Below, piece after piece: positions 16,168 to 25,952 of a stretch of 64,000 nucleotides of DNA. Every line of letters starts with the position of its first letter. The first letter of the stretch is position 1. The DNA comes from Bradyrhizobium semiaridum (GTDB taxonomy: Bacteria > Pseudomonadota > Alphaproteobacteria > Rhizobiales > Xanthobacteraceae), in contig NZ_JAGKJJ010000007.1 of assembly GCF_020329505.1 (NCBI RefSeq), positions 124,001-188,000 of the forward strand, written 5' to 3'. The position numbers and the translations under genes were made by a program. The notes below the pieces were generated by a model that worked only from the letters and a program-made list of their open reading frames with translations, did not search any database and was not told the origin of the DNA.

Positions 16168-17130
16168 ATGACCCAGACCCGAGCACCCGTCATGAGCAAC
16201 CCGGTCCCGCACGATCCTTTGCTGGATACGACGACCGATGCGCACCGGCCCGAGACCGGCCCGCGCAGCCCTGCCGATCAGGAGATGGCCCGTGTGCTCA
16301 AGACACGGCCGCTTCGCATGGCGTCGGATCCGTCGAGCGGCGCAATCGCCTACTGGACGCATGAGGCCCTGCACGACGTCGTCAGGCCGATGGCCGATCA
16401 CGTCGTCATGACCTATCCTGCCGGCTCGCAGTTGCTGGAGCGGCGCAACGGCAGATCGGTCGCGATCGGAACGGCGCGTCCCGGCGTCGTGACCATCATT
16501 CCGGCCGGCTCGACATCGCGGTGGGACATTCACCAGCGCATGCATGTCATCCAGATCTACCTTCCGCAGACTACGCTCGAGCGCGTCGCCGGCGAGGCCA
16601 AAACGGCCAGGCCCGGCGATCTGCTGGAGCAAACCGCGCATCCCGATTCCGTCACATCGCAATTGCTGATGAGCGCGGCGGATGCGCTCGAGGGCAGCGC
16701 GACGCTCGATGCGCTGTTCAGGCAGCAATTGACCGAGCTGGTGGCGACGCGCCTGCTGGCCGTCCACGCCGGTGCGCCGGCCAGCGTCGAGCCGACCGTC
16801 GGCGGCCTCGCGCCGACGGTGTTGCGCCGGGCCATCGAGCGTTTGCGTTCGGACAGCGATGCGGACGTATCGTTGGTCGCGCTCGCCGCGGATGCGCAGC
16901 TGTCGCGCTTCCATTTCTGTCGCGCCTTCAAGGAAAGCACCGGGCTCTCGCCGCATGCCTGGCTGCGCCAGCACCGCCTTGAGCAGGCCATGAACCTGCT
17001 GCGCGACACCGACGAAACGGTGATCGCGATCGCAGCCAGGCTCGGCTATTCCTCGCAGACCGCTTTCGCCGCGGCGTTCAAGAAGCTGACCGGCGATACC
17101 CCGAGCGATTGGCGCCGCCGCATGCGGTAG
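16168..17130 (+). CDS. AraC-family regulator
   Basis: 320 residues from the ATG at 16168, chosen for GGGAG 8 bases upstream. Two helix-turn-helix motifs at the C-terminus (SLVALAADAQLSRFHFCRAF; VIAIAARLGYSSQTAFAAAF) end in TPSDWRRRMR. The N-terminal domain shares the layout of the divergent AraC protein at 14912. The next large gene downstream on the same strand is an NDH-2-like flavoprotein, 520 bases away, and may be its target. Confidence 0.85.
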   Translation: MTQTRAPVMSNPVPHDPLLDTTTDAHRPETGPRSPADQEMARVLKTRPLRMASDPSSGAIAYWTHEALHDVVRPMADHVVMTYPAGSQLLERRNGRSVAIGTARPGVVTIIPAGSTSRWDIHQRMHVIQIYLPQTTLERVAGEAKTARPGDLLEQTAHPDSVTSQLLMSAADALEGSATLDALFRQQLTELVATRLLAVHAGAPASVEPTVGGLAPTVLRRAIERLRSDSDADVSLVALAADAQLSRFHFCRAFKESTGLSPHAWLRQHRLEQAMNLLRDTDETVIAIAARLGYSSQTAFAAAFKKLTGDTPSDWRRRMR

Positions 17131-17229
17131 CCGCAATCGCGATGCAGGTCCGGCAATCGCTCTGGGGCAGCCGTATCTCCAATTCGCTAGATCACCATGG
17201 CGCCTCACGCCAATCAATGGAGATCAGCG

Positions 17230-17550
17230 ATGGCCTTGAAGAATATCGGCAGCTCCCTCGTGCTCGCGCAGCGCCGCAGGGTCGTTGCCACCGCAATCGT
17301 ATACGGGCTGTCATTGACGGTTCGCTTCACGTCGTCCGCCGGCGAGGAAACGCCGGCACAAGCCGCTCAAAGCGGCGATCCCATGACGTCGATCATGCTC
17401 AATGATCGGGTCCAGCGCGATTGGCTTGCCGGATTCGCACGGCCGGTCGCCTTCCGGCACGGCGCCGGGCCGGCTTCCAGCGGCTGCAATGCGGCATGTG
17501 AGGTCCCGATGCGGATGCCGTTGGCATCGAACTGCGTCTCGCAACACTAG
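17230..17550 (+). CDS. Small hypothetical protein, doubtful
   Basis: 106 residues from an ATG with GGAGATCAGCG upstream. The start has a basic stretch and a hydrophobic segment (RRRVVATAIVYGLSLTVRFT) that could be a signal sequence. The remainder shows no known domain and contains several Cys and Arg residues in a composition that could come from a frameshifted remnant. It lies between an AraC gene and the flavoprotein gene. The good ribosome-binding site is the main support. Confidence 0.3.
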   Translation: MALKNIGSSLVLAQRRRVVATAIVYGLSLTVRFTSSAGEETPAQAAQSGDPMTSIMLNDRVQRDWLAGFARPVAFRHGAGPASSGCNAACEVPMRMPLASNCVSQH

Positions 17551-17652
17551 CGGCGATTTCGTTTCAGCGCTTCGCGTCATCGATCGCGACACGGCCTTGC
17601 CGGCGATTGGGGCGCGCGGACGTCCGACTGTCAAACCCACAGGAGACACGAC

Positions 17653-18870
17653 ATGCGACTTGTTATCATTGGGGCCGGCTTCGCCGGCATGTACGCCGCT
17701 CTTTCCGCCGCCCGCCTGCGCGACATCCGGGGGGTGTCGCCCGAAGATCTCGAAATCGCGCTGGTGGCGCCGGAGCCGACGCTGGTGGTCCGCCCGCGGC
17801 TCTACGAGCCGAAGCCGGAGACGCTGACGGCACCGCTGCTCGACGTCTTCAACGCGATCGACGTCGTCTACGTGCAGGGCAGCGCCGAGGCTGTCGACAC
17901 CAAGGCACGCACCGTGCAGATCGTGACCAACAAGGACGCGCGCAAGACGCTGCCCTATGACCGGCTAGTCGTGGCCACCGGCAGCCGGCTGTTCCGTCCG
18001 AACTTGCCGGGTCTCGCCGAACATGGCTTCAGCGTCGACAGTCTCGCGGACGCGGTCGCGCTCGACAGGCATCTGCATGGGCTCGCCAAACAGCCGCAGT
18101 CGGCGGTGCGCAACACGGTCGTGGTGGCCGGCGGCGGCTTCACCGGCATCGAGGCGGCAACCGAGATGCCGTCACGGCTTCGCGCCATCCTCGGCAACGA
18201 CGTCAAGCCGCGCGTCATCATCGTCGATCGCGGCGCCGCGATCGCGCCCGACATGGGTGCGGGCCCGCGCCCGATCATCGAGGATGCGATGCGCAAGCTC
18301 GGGGTCGAGGGCCGCTTCGGCGCCGGCGTCGCCGAGGTGAGCAAGTCCGGCGTCACGCTCTCGAACGGCGAGCATATCGAAGCCGCGACCGTGATCTGGG
18401 CCGCCGGCATCCGCGCCGCGCCGCTGACCGCGCAGATCCCGGCCGAACGCGACAATTTCGGCCGCCTACTGGTCGATCGCGACCTGCGCGTGCCCGGGGT
18501 CGCCGACGTGTTCGCGACCGGCGATGCCGCCAGGGCCGCGTGCGACGATGCCGGCAATTACGCGCTGATGTCGTGCCAGCACGCCACGCGGATGGGCGCC
18601 TTTGCCGGCAACAACGCCGCGGCCGAGCTGTTGGGCGTTCCGACCAAGCCCTATCACCAGAAGGGCTACGTCACCTGCCTCGATCTCGGCGAAGCCGGCG
18701 CGCTGTTCACGCGCGGCTGGGAGCGCGAGGTGACGATGGTCGGCGACGTCGCCAAGAAGACCAAGCAGGAGATCAACACGGTCTGGATCTATCCGCCGCA
18801 GGCCGAGCGTGCCGCCGCGCTGGCATCGGCCGATCCGGAGCGTGTGACCGACGTAAGCGCCTTCTTCTAG
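17653..18870 (+). CDS. NAD(P)/FAD-dependent oxidoreductase, NDH-2-like
   Basis: 405 residues with AGGAGACACGAC before the ATG. An N-terminal FAD-binding Rossmann motif (LVIIGAGFAGMYAALSAARL), a central NAD-binding motif (TVVVAGGGFTGIEAATEMPS) and the C-terminal FAD motif (GVADVFATGDAARA) give the pyridine nucleotide-disulphide reductase layout without a redox Cys pair. The closest type is the type II NADH dehydrogenase group, though the C-terminal membrane-anchoring helix is not obvious. It may oxidise NAD(P)H with a quinone or another small acceptor. It follows an AraC gene on the same strand. Confidence 0.82.
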   Translation: MRLVIIGAGFAGMYAALSAARLRDIRGVSPEDLEIALVAPEPTLVVRPRLYEPKPETLTAPLLDVFNAIDVVYVQGSAEAVDTKARTVQIVTNKDARKTLPYDRLVVATGSRLFRPNLPGLAEHGFSVDSLADAVALDRHLHGLAKQPQSAVRNTVVVAGGGFTGIEAATEMPSRLRAILGNDVKPRVIIVDRGAAIAPDMGAGPRPIIEDAMRKLGVEGRFGAGVAEVSKSGVTLSNGEHIEAATVIWAAGIRAAPLTAQIPAERDNFGRLLVDRDLRVPGVADVFATGDAARAACDDAGNYALMSCQHATRMGAFAGNNAAAELLGVPTKPYHQKGYVTCLDLGEAGALFTRGWEREVTMVGDVAKKTKQEINTVWIYPPQAERAAALASADPERVTDVSAFF

Positions 18871-18924
18871 ACGCTGCACGCGAAACGGGCCGCGCTTCTG
18901 CGCCGAAGCGCGGTCCGCCGACCG

Positions 18925-19119
18925 CCGACAAACCTGGAGCTTACCAACGGCATCAGCAAGGAGGACGCGACGCGGGAGCTGCTGGCCGAGAAGCAGCCGT
19001 CGCTGCAGTTCGTGTCGCCTGCGCAACTCGGCGGCACCGTCGCCTTCCTGTGCTCGGGCGCGGCGGATCAAATCACGGGAACGGCGATCTCAGTCGATGG
19101 CGGCTGGACCGCGCAATAG
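18925..19119 (+). pseudogene. 3' remnant of a 3-hydroxybutyrate dehydrogenase-like SDR gene
   Basis: An open frame ending at the TAG at 19117 reads NGISKEDATRELLAEKQPS, then LQFVSPAQLGGTVAFLCSGA and ADQITGTAISVDGGWTAQ. This is the C-terminal quarter of a short-chain dehydrogenase of the 3-hydroxybutyrate dehydrogenase group. The Rossmann half and the Ser-Tyr-Lys active site are missing; upstream is the flavoprotein stop. Loss of the 5' part by deletion is the simplest explanation. Confidence 0.7.
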
Positions 19120-19160
19120 GTGAGGGGTGTGGGCGGCATCGTGCCGCCCACGCGCGCGTG

Positions 19161-20288
19161 TCAGGTGATCGCGATCGGGCAGCCGTTGCTGCCGGTCGCG
19201 CCTTTGATCGGCGACGGCGTGAAGCTGTACACGAATTGGTACTTCTTCGCCGCGATCAGCTCATCGAAGATCAGGTTCTCGTGGTTGAGGATGCCGTGCT
19301 TGGTCTGCAGCTCGGAGTGCACCGCGAAGGCCAGCGACTTGTCGGGATTGGGCACCACCTCCACCGCCCAGGTGTCGGCGCCCGTCAGCGCGAGATCCTT
19401 CTCGATCACCCATTTCGCGGCGTCGAGGCCGATGCCCGGCTCGCCGCTGTTGAAGCGATCATTGTTCTTCATCCAGAGCGAGCCCCAGCCGGTATGGAAC
19501 AGGATCGCGTCGCCCGGCTTGATGTCGCTCTCGTCGATGTTCTGCTTCTGCAGCGCCGCCTTGATGTCGGCCGCGGTGATTTCCTGGCCGGCATCCATCA
19601 TGCCGGCCTTCAGCGCGACCATGTCGATCAGATGGGCGCGGGTGAACAGCGGCTTGAGCTTTTCGATGCCGAGCTTCTTCAGGCCGTAGGCATCGCACAT
19701 CTCCTCGGCGGTATGGCCGTTGTAGAACCGCATCTCGTTCTTGTCGCCGGGCTTGCCGAGCTGGATGCCGATGTGGCCGAGGCCGTCGAACTGCGTGCCG
19801 GTCTGGCCGATCTCGGTGGCGAGGAACTCGTCATTGTAGACCATCTTGTTGTCGCCGAACGGGCCGCCGGTCGGGCCGCCCGGAATGCGCAGCGAGAACG
19901 CGCGCGCGCCGAACAGCGGCATGCCCTGCTCGTAGACGCGGCCGATCTTGTAGATCTTGCCTTCCTTGATCCACTTCACGGCGTCGAGGACCTTCTCCGG
20001 CGTCATGTGGTTGGAGGCACCGGCCTCGTCATCCTTGCCCCATTTGGAGGGCCACCACGGCTTGTCCGTTCCCTTCGGCATCGCGGTGGCGGTCTGCGCC
20101 TGGGCTTCGCTGATCGGCGCGAGCGAGAACTTGCCGTGCATGGCGCCGGCGAGCGCCGCGCCTGCCGCGCCGGCGAGGCCGGCGGTGCGGAGCAGGGTCC
20201 GCCGATCGGTGGTCATCCCGGCCGGCTCGCCGCTCGTGATATCCCGTTCACCGGTCCTGGCGTCGCCACCCTTGATATCATTTTGCAT
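19161..20288 (-). CDS. Secreted cyclase-family protein (kynurenine formamidase-like fold), Tat signal
   Basis: 375 residues from an ATG with GGGAGGGTGC upstream. Residues about 25-50 hold a twin-arginine signal (TDRRTLLRTAGLAGAAGAAL). The mature part belongs to the Cyclase family (PF04199 type): QTGTQFDGLGHIGIQ aligns with the metal-binding HxGTHxD motif, with both His replaced by Gln but the Asp kept, a variant seen in the long secreted subgroup. ITAADIKAALQKQNI and GDAILFHTGWGSLW follow in the usual order. It is probably periplasmic; the substrate is unknown. It is divergent from the CobW gene. Confidence 0.82.
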   Translation of the reverse strand: MQNDIKGGDARTGERDITSGEPAGMTTDRRTLLRTAGLAGAAGAALAGAMHGKFSLAPISEAQAQTATAMPKGTDKPWWPSKWGKDDEAGASNHMTPEKVLDAVKWIKEGKIYKIGRVYEQGMPLFGARAFSLRIPGGPTGGPFGDNKMVYNDEFLATEIGQTGTQFDGLGHIGIQLGKPGDKNEMRFYNGHTAEEMCDAYGLKKLGIEKLKPLFTRAHLIDMVALKAGMMDAGQEITAADIKAALQKQNIDESDIKPGDAILFHTGWGSLWMKNNDRFNSGEPGIGLDAAKWVIEKDLALTGADTWAVEVVPNPDKSLAFAVHSELQTKHGILNHENLIFDELIAAKKYQFVYSFTPSPIKGATGSNGCPIAIT

Positions 20289-20408
20289 TGCACCCTCCCA
20301 GGTTGTGGCCCGGACAATGCCGGGCTCAAAATTGTTTTCGCCATGCTCCACCTCCGCTAGGCTGTTGTCCAGCGACAAAAATACGACAGCAGGGACGAGG
20401 ACGCGCCG

Positions 20409-21479
<1,071 letters not shown>

Positions 21480-21698
21480 AGCAGCTCCCAGCCGTCTCTT
21501 AGAAACGTTCAAAAAGTCCGGAGCAGATTGCCGCAACCTACGGCGTCTCGTTGCGGGCTCGCCACACCTGCCGCGATAAGCCCAATCTTGGACGTGTTCT
21601 AAACCGCGAAACCGCTGCCTGCGGAGTCCATCATGTTAGTGACGGCGATCCATGCCGGCCACGACACGGCCAGGCGCCAGGCGGTTTAGGCAATTCAG

Positions 21699-22868
21699 TT
21701 GACTGCGACGACGACATCCTTGCGGCGCTGGGGCGCGGTCCACAAATGGACCAGCCTGATCTGCACCCTGTTCATGCTGCTGCTCTGCGTCACCGGCCTG
21801 CCGCTGATCTTCCACGAGCAGATCGACGAGCTACTGCACGACCAGGTCAAGCCGGCGGAGGTGCCGGCCGGCACGCCGCGCGCCAATCTCGATCGATTGC
21901 TCGCCAATGCGATGGCGCAGCAGCCGGGGAAGGTGCCGCACTTTTTGATCTGGGATCGCGACGATCCGAACGCGATGTTCGTCAGCGTCGGCCCCACCAT
22001 CGATGCCGATCCGACCAAGAACCTCCTGGTCCGGATGGATACCCACACCGGCAGCTATCTCGATGCGCCCGATTTCACCACGCGCTTCACCTTCATCATG
22101 CTGAAGCTGCACACCGACATGTTCGCGGGCCTGCCCGGCAAACTGTTCCTCGGCCTGATGGGGATCCTGTTCTGCGTCGCGATCATTTCGGGAATCGTCG
22201 TCTACGCGCCCTCGATGCGTAAGCTGCGCTTCGGCACCTATCGGGCGAAGCGGACGCGCGTCGTGCGCTGGCTCGACGTGCACAATCTCGCCGGCATCCT
22301 GCTCGTCGCCTGGACGCTGGTGGTCGGCTTCACCGGGGTGATCAACACCTGGGCTGATCTCGTGCTGAAGATGTGGCAGTTCGGCCAGCTCGCCGAGATG
22401 ACCGCGCAATACCGCGACCGGCCGGTGCCGACGAAGCTGACCTCGGTCAATGCGGCGGTGGAGGTGGCCTCGCAGGCGATGCCCGGCATGACGCCGAGCT
22501 TCGTCGCGTTTCCCGGAACCACCTTCAGCAGCAAGAGCCACTATGCCGTGTTCATGCATGGCGACACTCCGCTGACCTCGCGGCTGCTGAGGCCGGCGCT
22601 GATCGATGCGGAGACCGGCAAGCTGACCGACAGCCGCGACATGCCCTGGTACGTGCTGACGCTGTTCGTCTCCCAGCCGCTGCATTTCGGCGACTATGGC
22701 GGCATGCCGCTGAAGATCGTCTGGGCGCTGCTCGACATTCTGACCATCTTCATCCTGGTCACCGGGCTCTATTTATGGTGGCGCCGGCGCAAGGCGGGCG
22801 TCAGCCAGGAACGCGCCATCGCCAATGCCGCGGCCATCGATACTCCTCGTCGTGACGCCGCAGAATGA
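21699..22868 (+). CDS. PepSY-associated TM domain protein
   Basis: 389 residues. Four membrane helices with the PepSY_TM order: WTSLICTLFMLLLCVTGLPL near the N-terminus, then LFLGLMGILFCVAIISGIVV, LAGILLVAWTLVVGFTGVIN and a C-terminal DILTIFILVTGLYLWWRRR. Large periplasmic loops lie between. Members are often linked to siderophore uptake or reductive iron release. No in-frame ATG precedes the first helix, so the TTG at 21699 is the likely start. The stop overlaps the next small gene as ATGA. Confidence 0.82.
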   Translation: MTATTTSLRRWGAVHKWTSLICTLFMLLLCVTGLPLIFHEQIDELLHDQVKPAEVPAGTPRANLDRLLANAMAQQPGKVPHFLIWDRDDPNAMFVSVGPTIDADPTKNLLVRMDTHTGSYLDAPDFTTRFTFIMLKLHTDMFAGLPGKLFLGLMGILFCVAIISGIVVYAPSMRKLRFGTYRAKRTRVVRWLDVHNLAGILLVAWTLVVGFTGVINTWADLVLKMWQFGQLAEMTAQYRDRPVPTKLTSVNAAVEVASQAMPGMTPSFVAFPGTTFSSKSHYAVFMHGDTPLTSRLLRPALIDAETGKLTDSRDMPWYVLTLFVSQPLHFGDYGGMPLKIVWALLDILTIFILVTGLYLWWRRRKAGVSQERAIANAAAIDTPRRDAAE

Positions 22869-23047
22869 TCTCGCACCGCTCTTTGGCCCAGATCTTCGCG
22901 GCCCCGCTCGTCATCGCGATCCTCAGCACGGTGGGATTGATCAGCGCGCTGATCGGTGACGGCTGGTGGGACGCCGTCTCCTGGGGAGCGCTCGGCCTGC
23001 CCGTGCTGCTGTATCTCGTCTTCGTCTGGCGGCGGCAGCCCAATTGA
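22865..23047 (+). CDS. Small two-helix membrane protein coupled to the PepSY gene
   Basis: 60 residues. Two hydrophobic segments (IFAAPLVIAILSTVGLISAL and WGALGLPVLLYLVFVWRRQ) with little else. Its ATG overlaps the stop of the PepSY-domain gene, so it is probably translated together with it and may form a complex. No function is known. Confidence 0.65.
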   Translation: MISHRSLAQIFAAPLVIAILSTVGLISALIGDGWWDAVSWGALGLPVLLYLVFVWRRQPN

Positions 23048-23073
23048 CCGGCGCAAGCGGCTCGCCAGCCTGA

Positions 23074-23784
23074 TCAGACCGCCAGTGCGCGCGACGCGGC
23101 CCGCCGCTCGCGCCACAGCCTGCCGAAGATCAGGATGTGGAGGGCAATGAAGATCGGCACCCCGAACAATTGCAGGCCGAACTGGCCGGGCAGTCCGCGC
23201 TGCTCCGCCCACGGCCGTACCACCAGCGCGGCGCTGATCAGCACATTGATCAGATCGGCGAAGCCGATCGTGTTCCAGAGCAGCACGGGTCCGCGCGCCA
23301 CGCCGCCGGAGGCCGTCCGCATCGCCAGAACGACCACCATCAGCAGCGTCACGGCGATGTCGCCGAGACCGGCGGAGATGGCGAAGTCGGCCGGCAGCCG
23401 TCCGACGGCGCCGGCGGCCAGCAGCAGCGCGCCGAACACCGCGCGCCAGTAGAAAAAGGTCAGCAGCGAGGCGAGCGGGATGCTGTCGAAGATCCTGCGG
23501 CCGCTCGCGCGCCACGCCGCCACGACCGGAGCTGTGATTGCGGCGAGCAGCAACATGGGCTGCAGTCCCGGCGTCAATCCTATGAAGCCGCCGAAGGCGG
23601 GAATGTGTGTCGCGAGCAGCGCCAATCCCGCCCAGGCGGCGAGGATCGCGCCGAGTGCCACCGGCCGACCGTCCCCGCGCGACGCCTCTGCCGCCCGGCG
23701 CCAGAGGTCGAGTGCAAAGCACAGCACGCAGGCGCTGATCACGGCAGGGATCAGGTCGAACAGAGAATAGCTGGACTGGAACAC
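23074..23784 (-). CDS. Hypothetical inner-membrane protein
   Basis: 236 residues from a GTG at 23784 with AGGAG eight bases upstream; longer frames have no such site. About seven hydrophobic helices are visible, for example LIPAVISACVLCFALDLW, LGAILAAWAGLALLATHIPA, IAVTLLMVVVLAM and IFIALHILIFGRLW. No known domain was recognised. It is divergent from a LysR regulator that probably controls it. Confidence 0.7.
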   Translation of the reverse strand: MFQSSYSLFDLIPAVISACVLCFALDLWRRAAEASRGDGRPVALGAILAAWAGLALLATHIPAFGGFIGLTPGLQPMLLLAAITAPVVAAWRASGRRIFDSIPLASLLTFFYWRAVFGALLLAAGAVGRLPADFAISAGLGDIAVTLLMVVVLAMRTASGGVARGPVLLWNTIGFADLINVLISAALVVRPWAEQRGLPGQFGLQLFGVPIFIALHILIFGRLWRERRAASRALAV

Positions 23785-23879
23785 GGGTGGCTCTCCTCTC
23801 GCCGGCGGCGAAGCCGTCGCGCGACACATTGTCGAGGCATCGGGCGGTGACGACTACGCCCGCCGTGCTATGCTCAGTG

Positions 23880-23894
23880 CAAACCTGGAGTTTG
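23880..23894. promoter_or_regulatory. Palindrome over the lysR ribosome-binding region
   Basis: CAAAC-CTGGA-GTTTG, a perfect 5-base inverted repeat ending six bases before the lysR ATG at 23901. CTGGAG within it is the likely ribosome-binding site. It lies in the gap between lysR and the divergent membrane-protein gene, where a LysR autoregulatory site is expected. Confidence 0.45.
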
Positions 23895-23900
23895 TAATCC

Positions 23901-24848
23901 ATGGCGACCGACAGCATGCGCGGAGTGCTGAGCTTCGTGAAGACGGTGTCATCGGGCAGCTTCGTTGCGGCCGCACGCGAGCTCGGCATCACGCCGGTCG
24001 CGGTCAGCAAGAACGTCGTCCGGCTCGAGCGCGAGCTCGGCGTCCGGCTGCTGCAGCGCTCGACCCGCAAACTCGGCGTCACCCGGGAAGGCCGGCTGTT
24101 CTACGAGCGCTGCGCCGATCCGTTGCGCGAACTGGAGGACGCCCGCAGCGCGGCGCGCGAGCGGGCCAGCGCCATGACCGGCGTGGTGCGCGTCACCGGG
24201 GTCGCGCCGTTCACCCAGAGCTACGTGCAGCCGCTGATCGCCGCCTTCGCCCGGGTTTACCCCAACGTCGAGATCGAACTCGATCTCGACGACACCGTCA
24301 CCGACATGATCGGGCAGGGCTACGACGTCGGCTTCCGCGCCGGCCGCGTCGAGCATGCCAGCGTGGTGGCGCGGCGGATCGCCATGCTGCCGTTCGTGGT
24401 GTGCGGCTCGCCCGACTATCTGGCGCGCCAGCCGCCGCCGCAGGCGCCGTCCGGTCTCGAGGCGCATAACTGCCTGCGGCTCCGCCATCGCGGCTCCGGC
24501 CGCCTGATCGACTGGACCCTCGTCCGCGGTGACGAGCGGATCACGCCACAGGTGCATGGCAACCTCGTCTCCAACGATCTCACGGCGCTGATCACCGCCG
24601 CCGTTCACGGGCAGGGACTGGCCTACGCGCCGCTGCCGCGGGTGCTGCCGCTGCTGCGGAGCGGAGAGCTCAAACTCGTGCTGCCGGACTGGATCTGGCC
24701 CGGCTTCGAGGTCTCCCTGCACTATCCGAGCCGCAAGGGCGTGCCGGCGCGGGTCCGGGCGTTCGTCAAGTTCATGCTGGAGCATCTGCGCCGGCATCCC
24801 GACCTGCAAACCGATCCGCACGCACTGCTGGCGCCGTTCCGCGGCTAG
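23901..24848 (+). CDS. LysR-family regulator
   Basis: 315 residues. The N-terminal winged helix (MRGVLSFVKTVSSGSFVAAA, RELGITPVAVSKNVVRLE, LLQRSTRKLGVTREGRLFY) is followed by a periplasmic-binding-like effector domain (GVVRVTGVAPFTQSYVQPLI). It resembles the PtxR/CrgA-type subgroup. It is divergent from a membrane protein gene. The effector is unknown. Confidence 0.88.
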   Translation: MATDSMRGVLSFVKTVSSGSFVAAARELGITPVAVSKNVVRLERELGVRLLQRSTRKLGVTREGRLFYERCADPLRELEDARSAARERASAMTGVVRVTGVAPFTQSYVQPLIAAFARVYPNVEIELDLDDTVTDMIGQGYDVGFRAGRVEHASVVARRIAMLPFVVCGSPDYLARQPPPQAPSGLEAHNCLRLRHRGSGRLIDWTLVRGDERITPQVHGNLVSNDLTALITAAVHGQGLAYAPLPRVLPLLRSGELKLVLPDWIWPGFEVSLHYPSRKGVPARVRAFVKFMLEHLRRHPDLQTDPHALLAPFRG

Positions 24849-24923
24849 CGGCGCTGGCGTCGGCCGTTGTGACCGGCTGCAACCTGTGACACCATAACGA
24901 GTTAGTGATGTTTCTGGAGACCC

Positions 24924-25952
24924 ATGCCGCAACGGAAATTTGCCTGGGAGAAGCTGTCGGATGCGCAGCTGCTTGAGCAGCGCCTCAGCAGTCTGAGGGT
25001 TACGGTCGAAGGCACCTGGCTCGAGGACTGTCTCGGCACGCTCCATGAAGAGCTCGAGGAGCGCGGCATCCGGCTGCGGCCGCACGCATGGATATCGAGC
25101 GAATGGTTCAGTCCGGCGAATGTGCCCGGCATCGCCATCCCGTTCTATCTCACCCATCCCCGCTTGATGAAGCTCGAGAAGAAGATGATGCTCGACGTCG
25201 AGGGCGGCACGTGGCCCCAGTGCATGGCCATCCTCCGTCATGAGGCCGGCCACGCCATGCAGCACGGCTACCAGCTGCAACGCCGCCGGCGCTGGCAGCA
25301 ATTGTTCGGTCCGTCGTCGAAGCACTACCCGCGCTACTACCGGCCCAATCCGGCCAGCCGGAACTATGTCCAGCATTTGCGGCTGTGGTACGCGCAAAGC
25401 CATCCGGACGAGGATTTCGCCGAAACCTTTGCGGTGTGGCTGCGGCCGCGCTCGAACTGGCGGACGCGGTATGCCGGTTGGCCGGCGCTGAAGAAGCTCG
25501 AATATGTCGACGAGCTGATGGCTGAGATCGCCGGGAAGCGGCCGCCGCTCATGAACCGGGAGCGCGTCGATCCGCTGCACAGCCTCAGCCAGACGCTTGG
25601 CGAGCACTACAAGAAGAAGCAGGCGTTCTACGCCTTCAATCCGCCGAAGACCTACGACCGCGATCTGTCCCGGCTGTTCTCCGCCGATCCCCGGCATCTG
25701 CGCTCGCCGACGGCGGCAAGCTTCATCCGGCGCCACCGCGCTCGGATCAGGGAGCTGGTCGCGCAATGGACCGGCGAAAACCAGCTGACGCTCGATGCGG
25801 TGCTTGACGACATGATCTCCCGTTGCCGCGAGCTCAATCTGCGCGCCGTGGGCCCCGAGCACAAGCTCGTGACCAACTTCACCATCCTTTTGACCGCTAA
25901 GACCATGCACGCGCTGTTCGGTCCGTCGCGGCGGAAGTGGATCGCGCTATGA
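24924..25952 (+). CDS. Putative zinc-binding metallopeptidase (Peptidase_Mx-like)
   Basis: 342 residues. A gluzincin-type HExxH motif is present in AILRHEAGHAMQHGY (His106, Glu107, His110), with a downstream acidic helix DEDFAETFAVWL that offers Glu167 as third ligand. The sequence has no signal peptide or membrane segment, so it should act in the cytoplasm. It fits the family called putative zinc-binding metallo-peptidase (PF15887 or a relative). Its stop overlaps the start of the ATP-grasp gene (ATGA), so the two are almost surely one operon. Confidence 0.8.
   Translation: MPQRKFAWEKLSDAQLLEQRLSSLRVTVEGTWLEDCLGTLHEELEERGIRLRPHAWISSEWFSPANVPGIAIPFYLTHPRLMKLEKKMMLDVEGGTWPQCMAILRHEAGHAMQHGYQLQRRRRWQQLFGPSSKHYPRYYRPNPASRNYVQHLRLWYAQSHPDEDFAETFAVWLRPRSNWRTRYAGWPALKKLEYVDELMAEIAGKRPPLMNRERVDPLHSLSQTLGEHYKKKQAFYAFNPPKTYDRDLSRLFSADPRHLRSPTAASFIRRHRARIRELVAQWTGENQLTLDAVLDDMISRCRELNLRAVGPEHKLVTNFTILLTAKTMHALFGPSRRKWIAL

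Noticed and set aside
16521..16982. A 153-codon open frame inside the AraC gene at 16168
   Set aside because: Same-strand out-of-frame shadow of a gene with two clear helix-turn-helix motifs.
18540..20360. A 606-codon open frame on the plus strand
   Set aside because: It covers the end of the flavoprotein gene out of frame and then runs antisense to the cyclase-family gene; no protein-like motif is present.
23949..25910. A 653-codon open frame on the minus strand
   Set aside because: It is antisense to the lysR and zinc-peptidase genes, both of which have clear domains.
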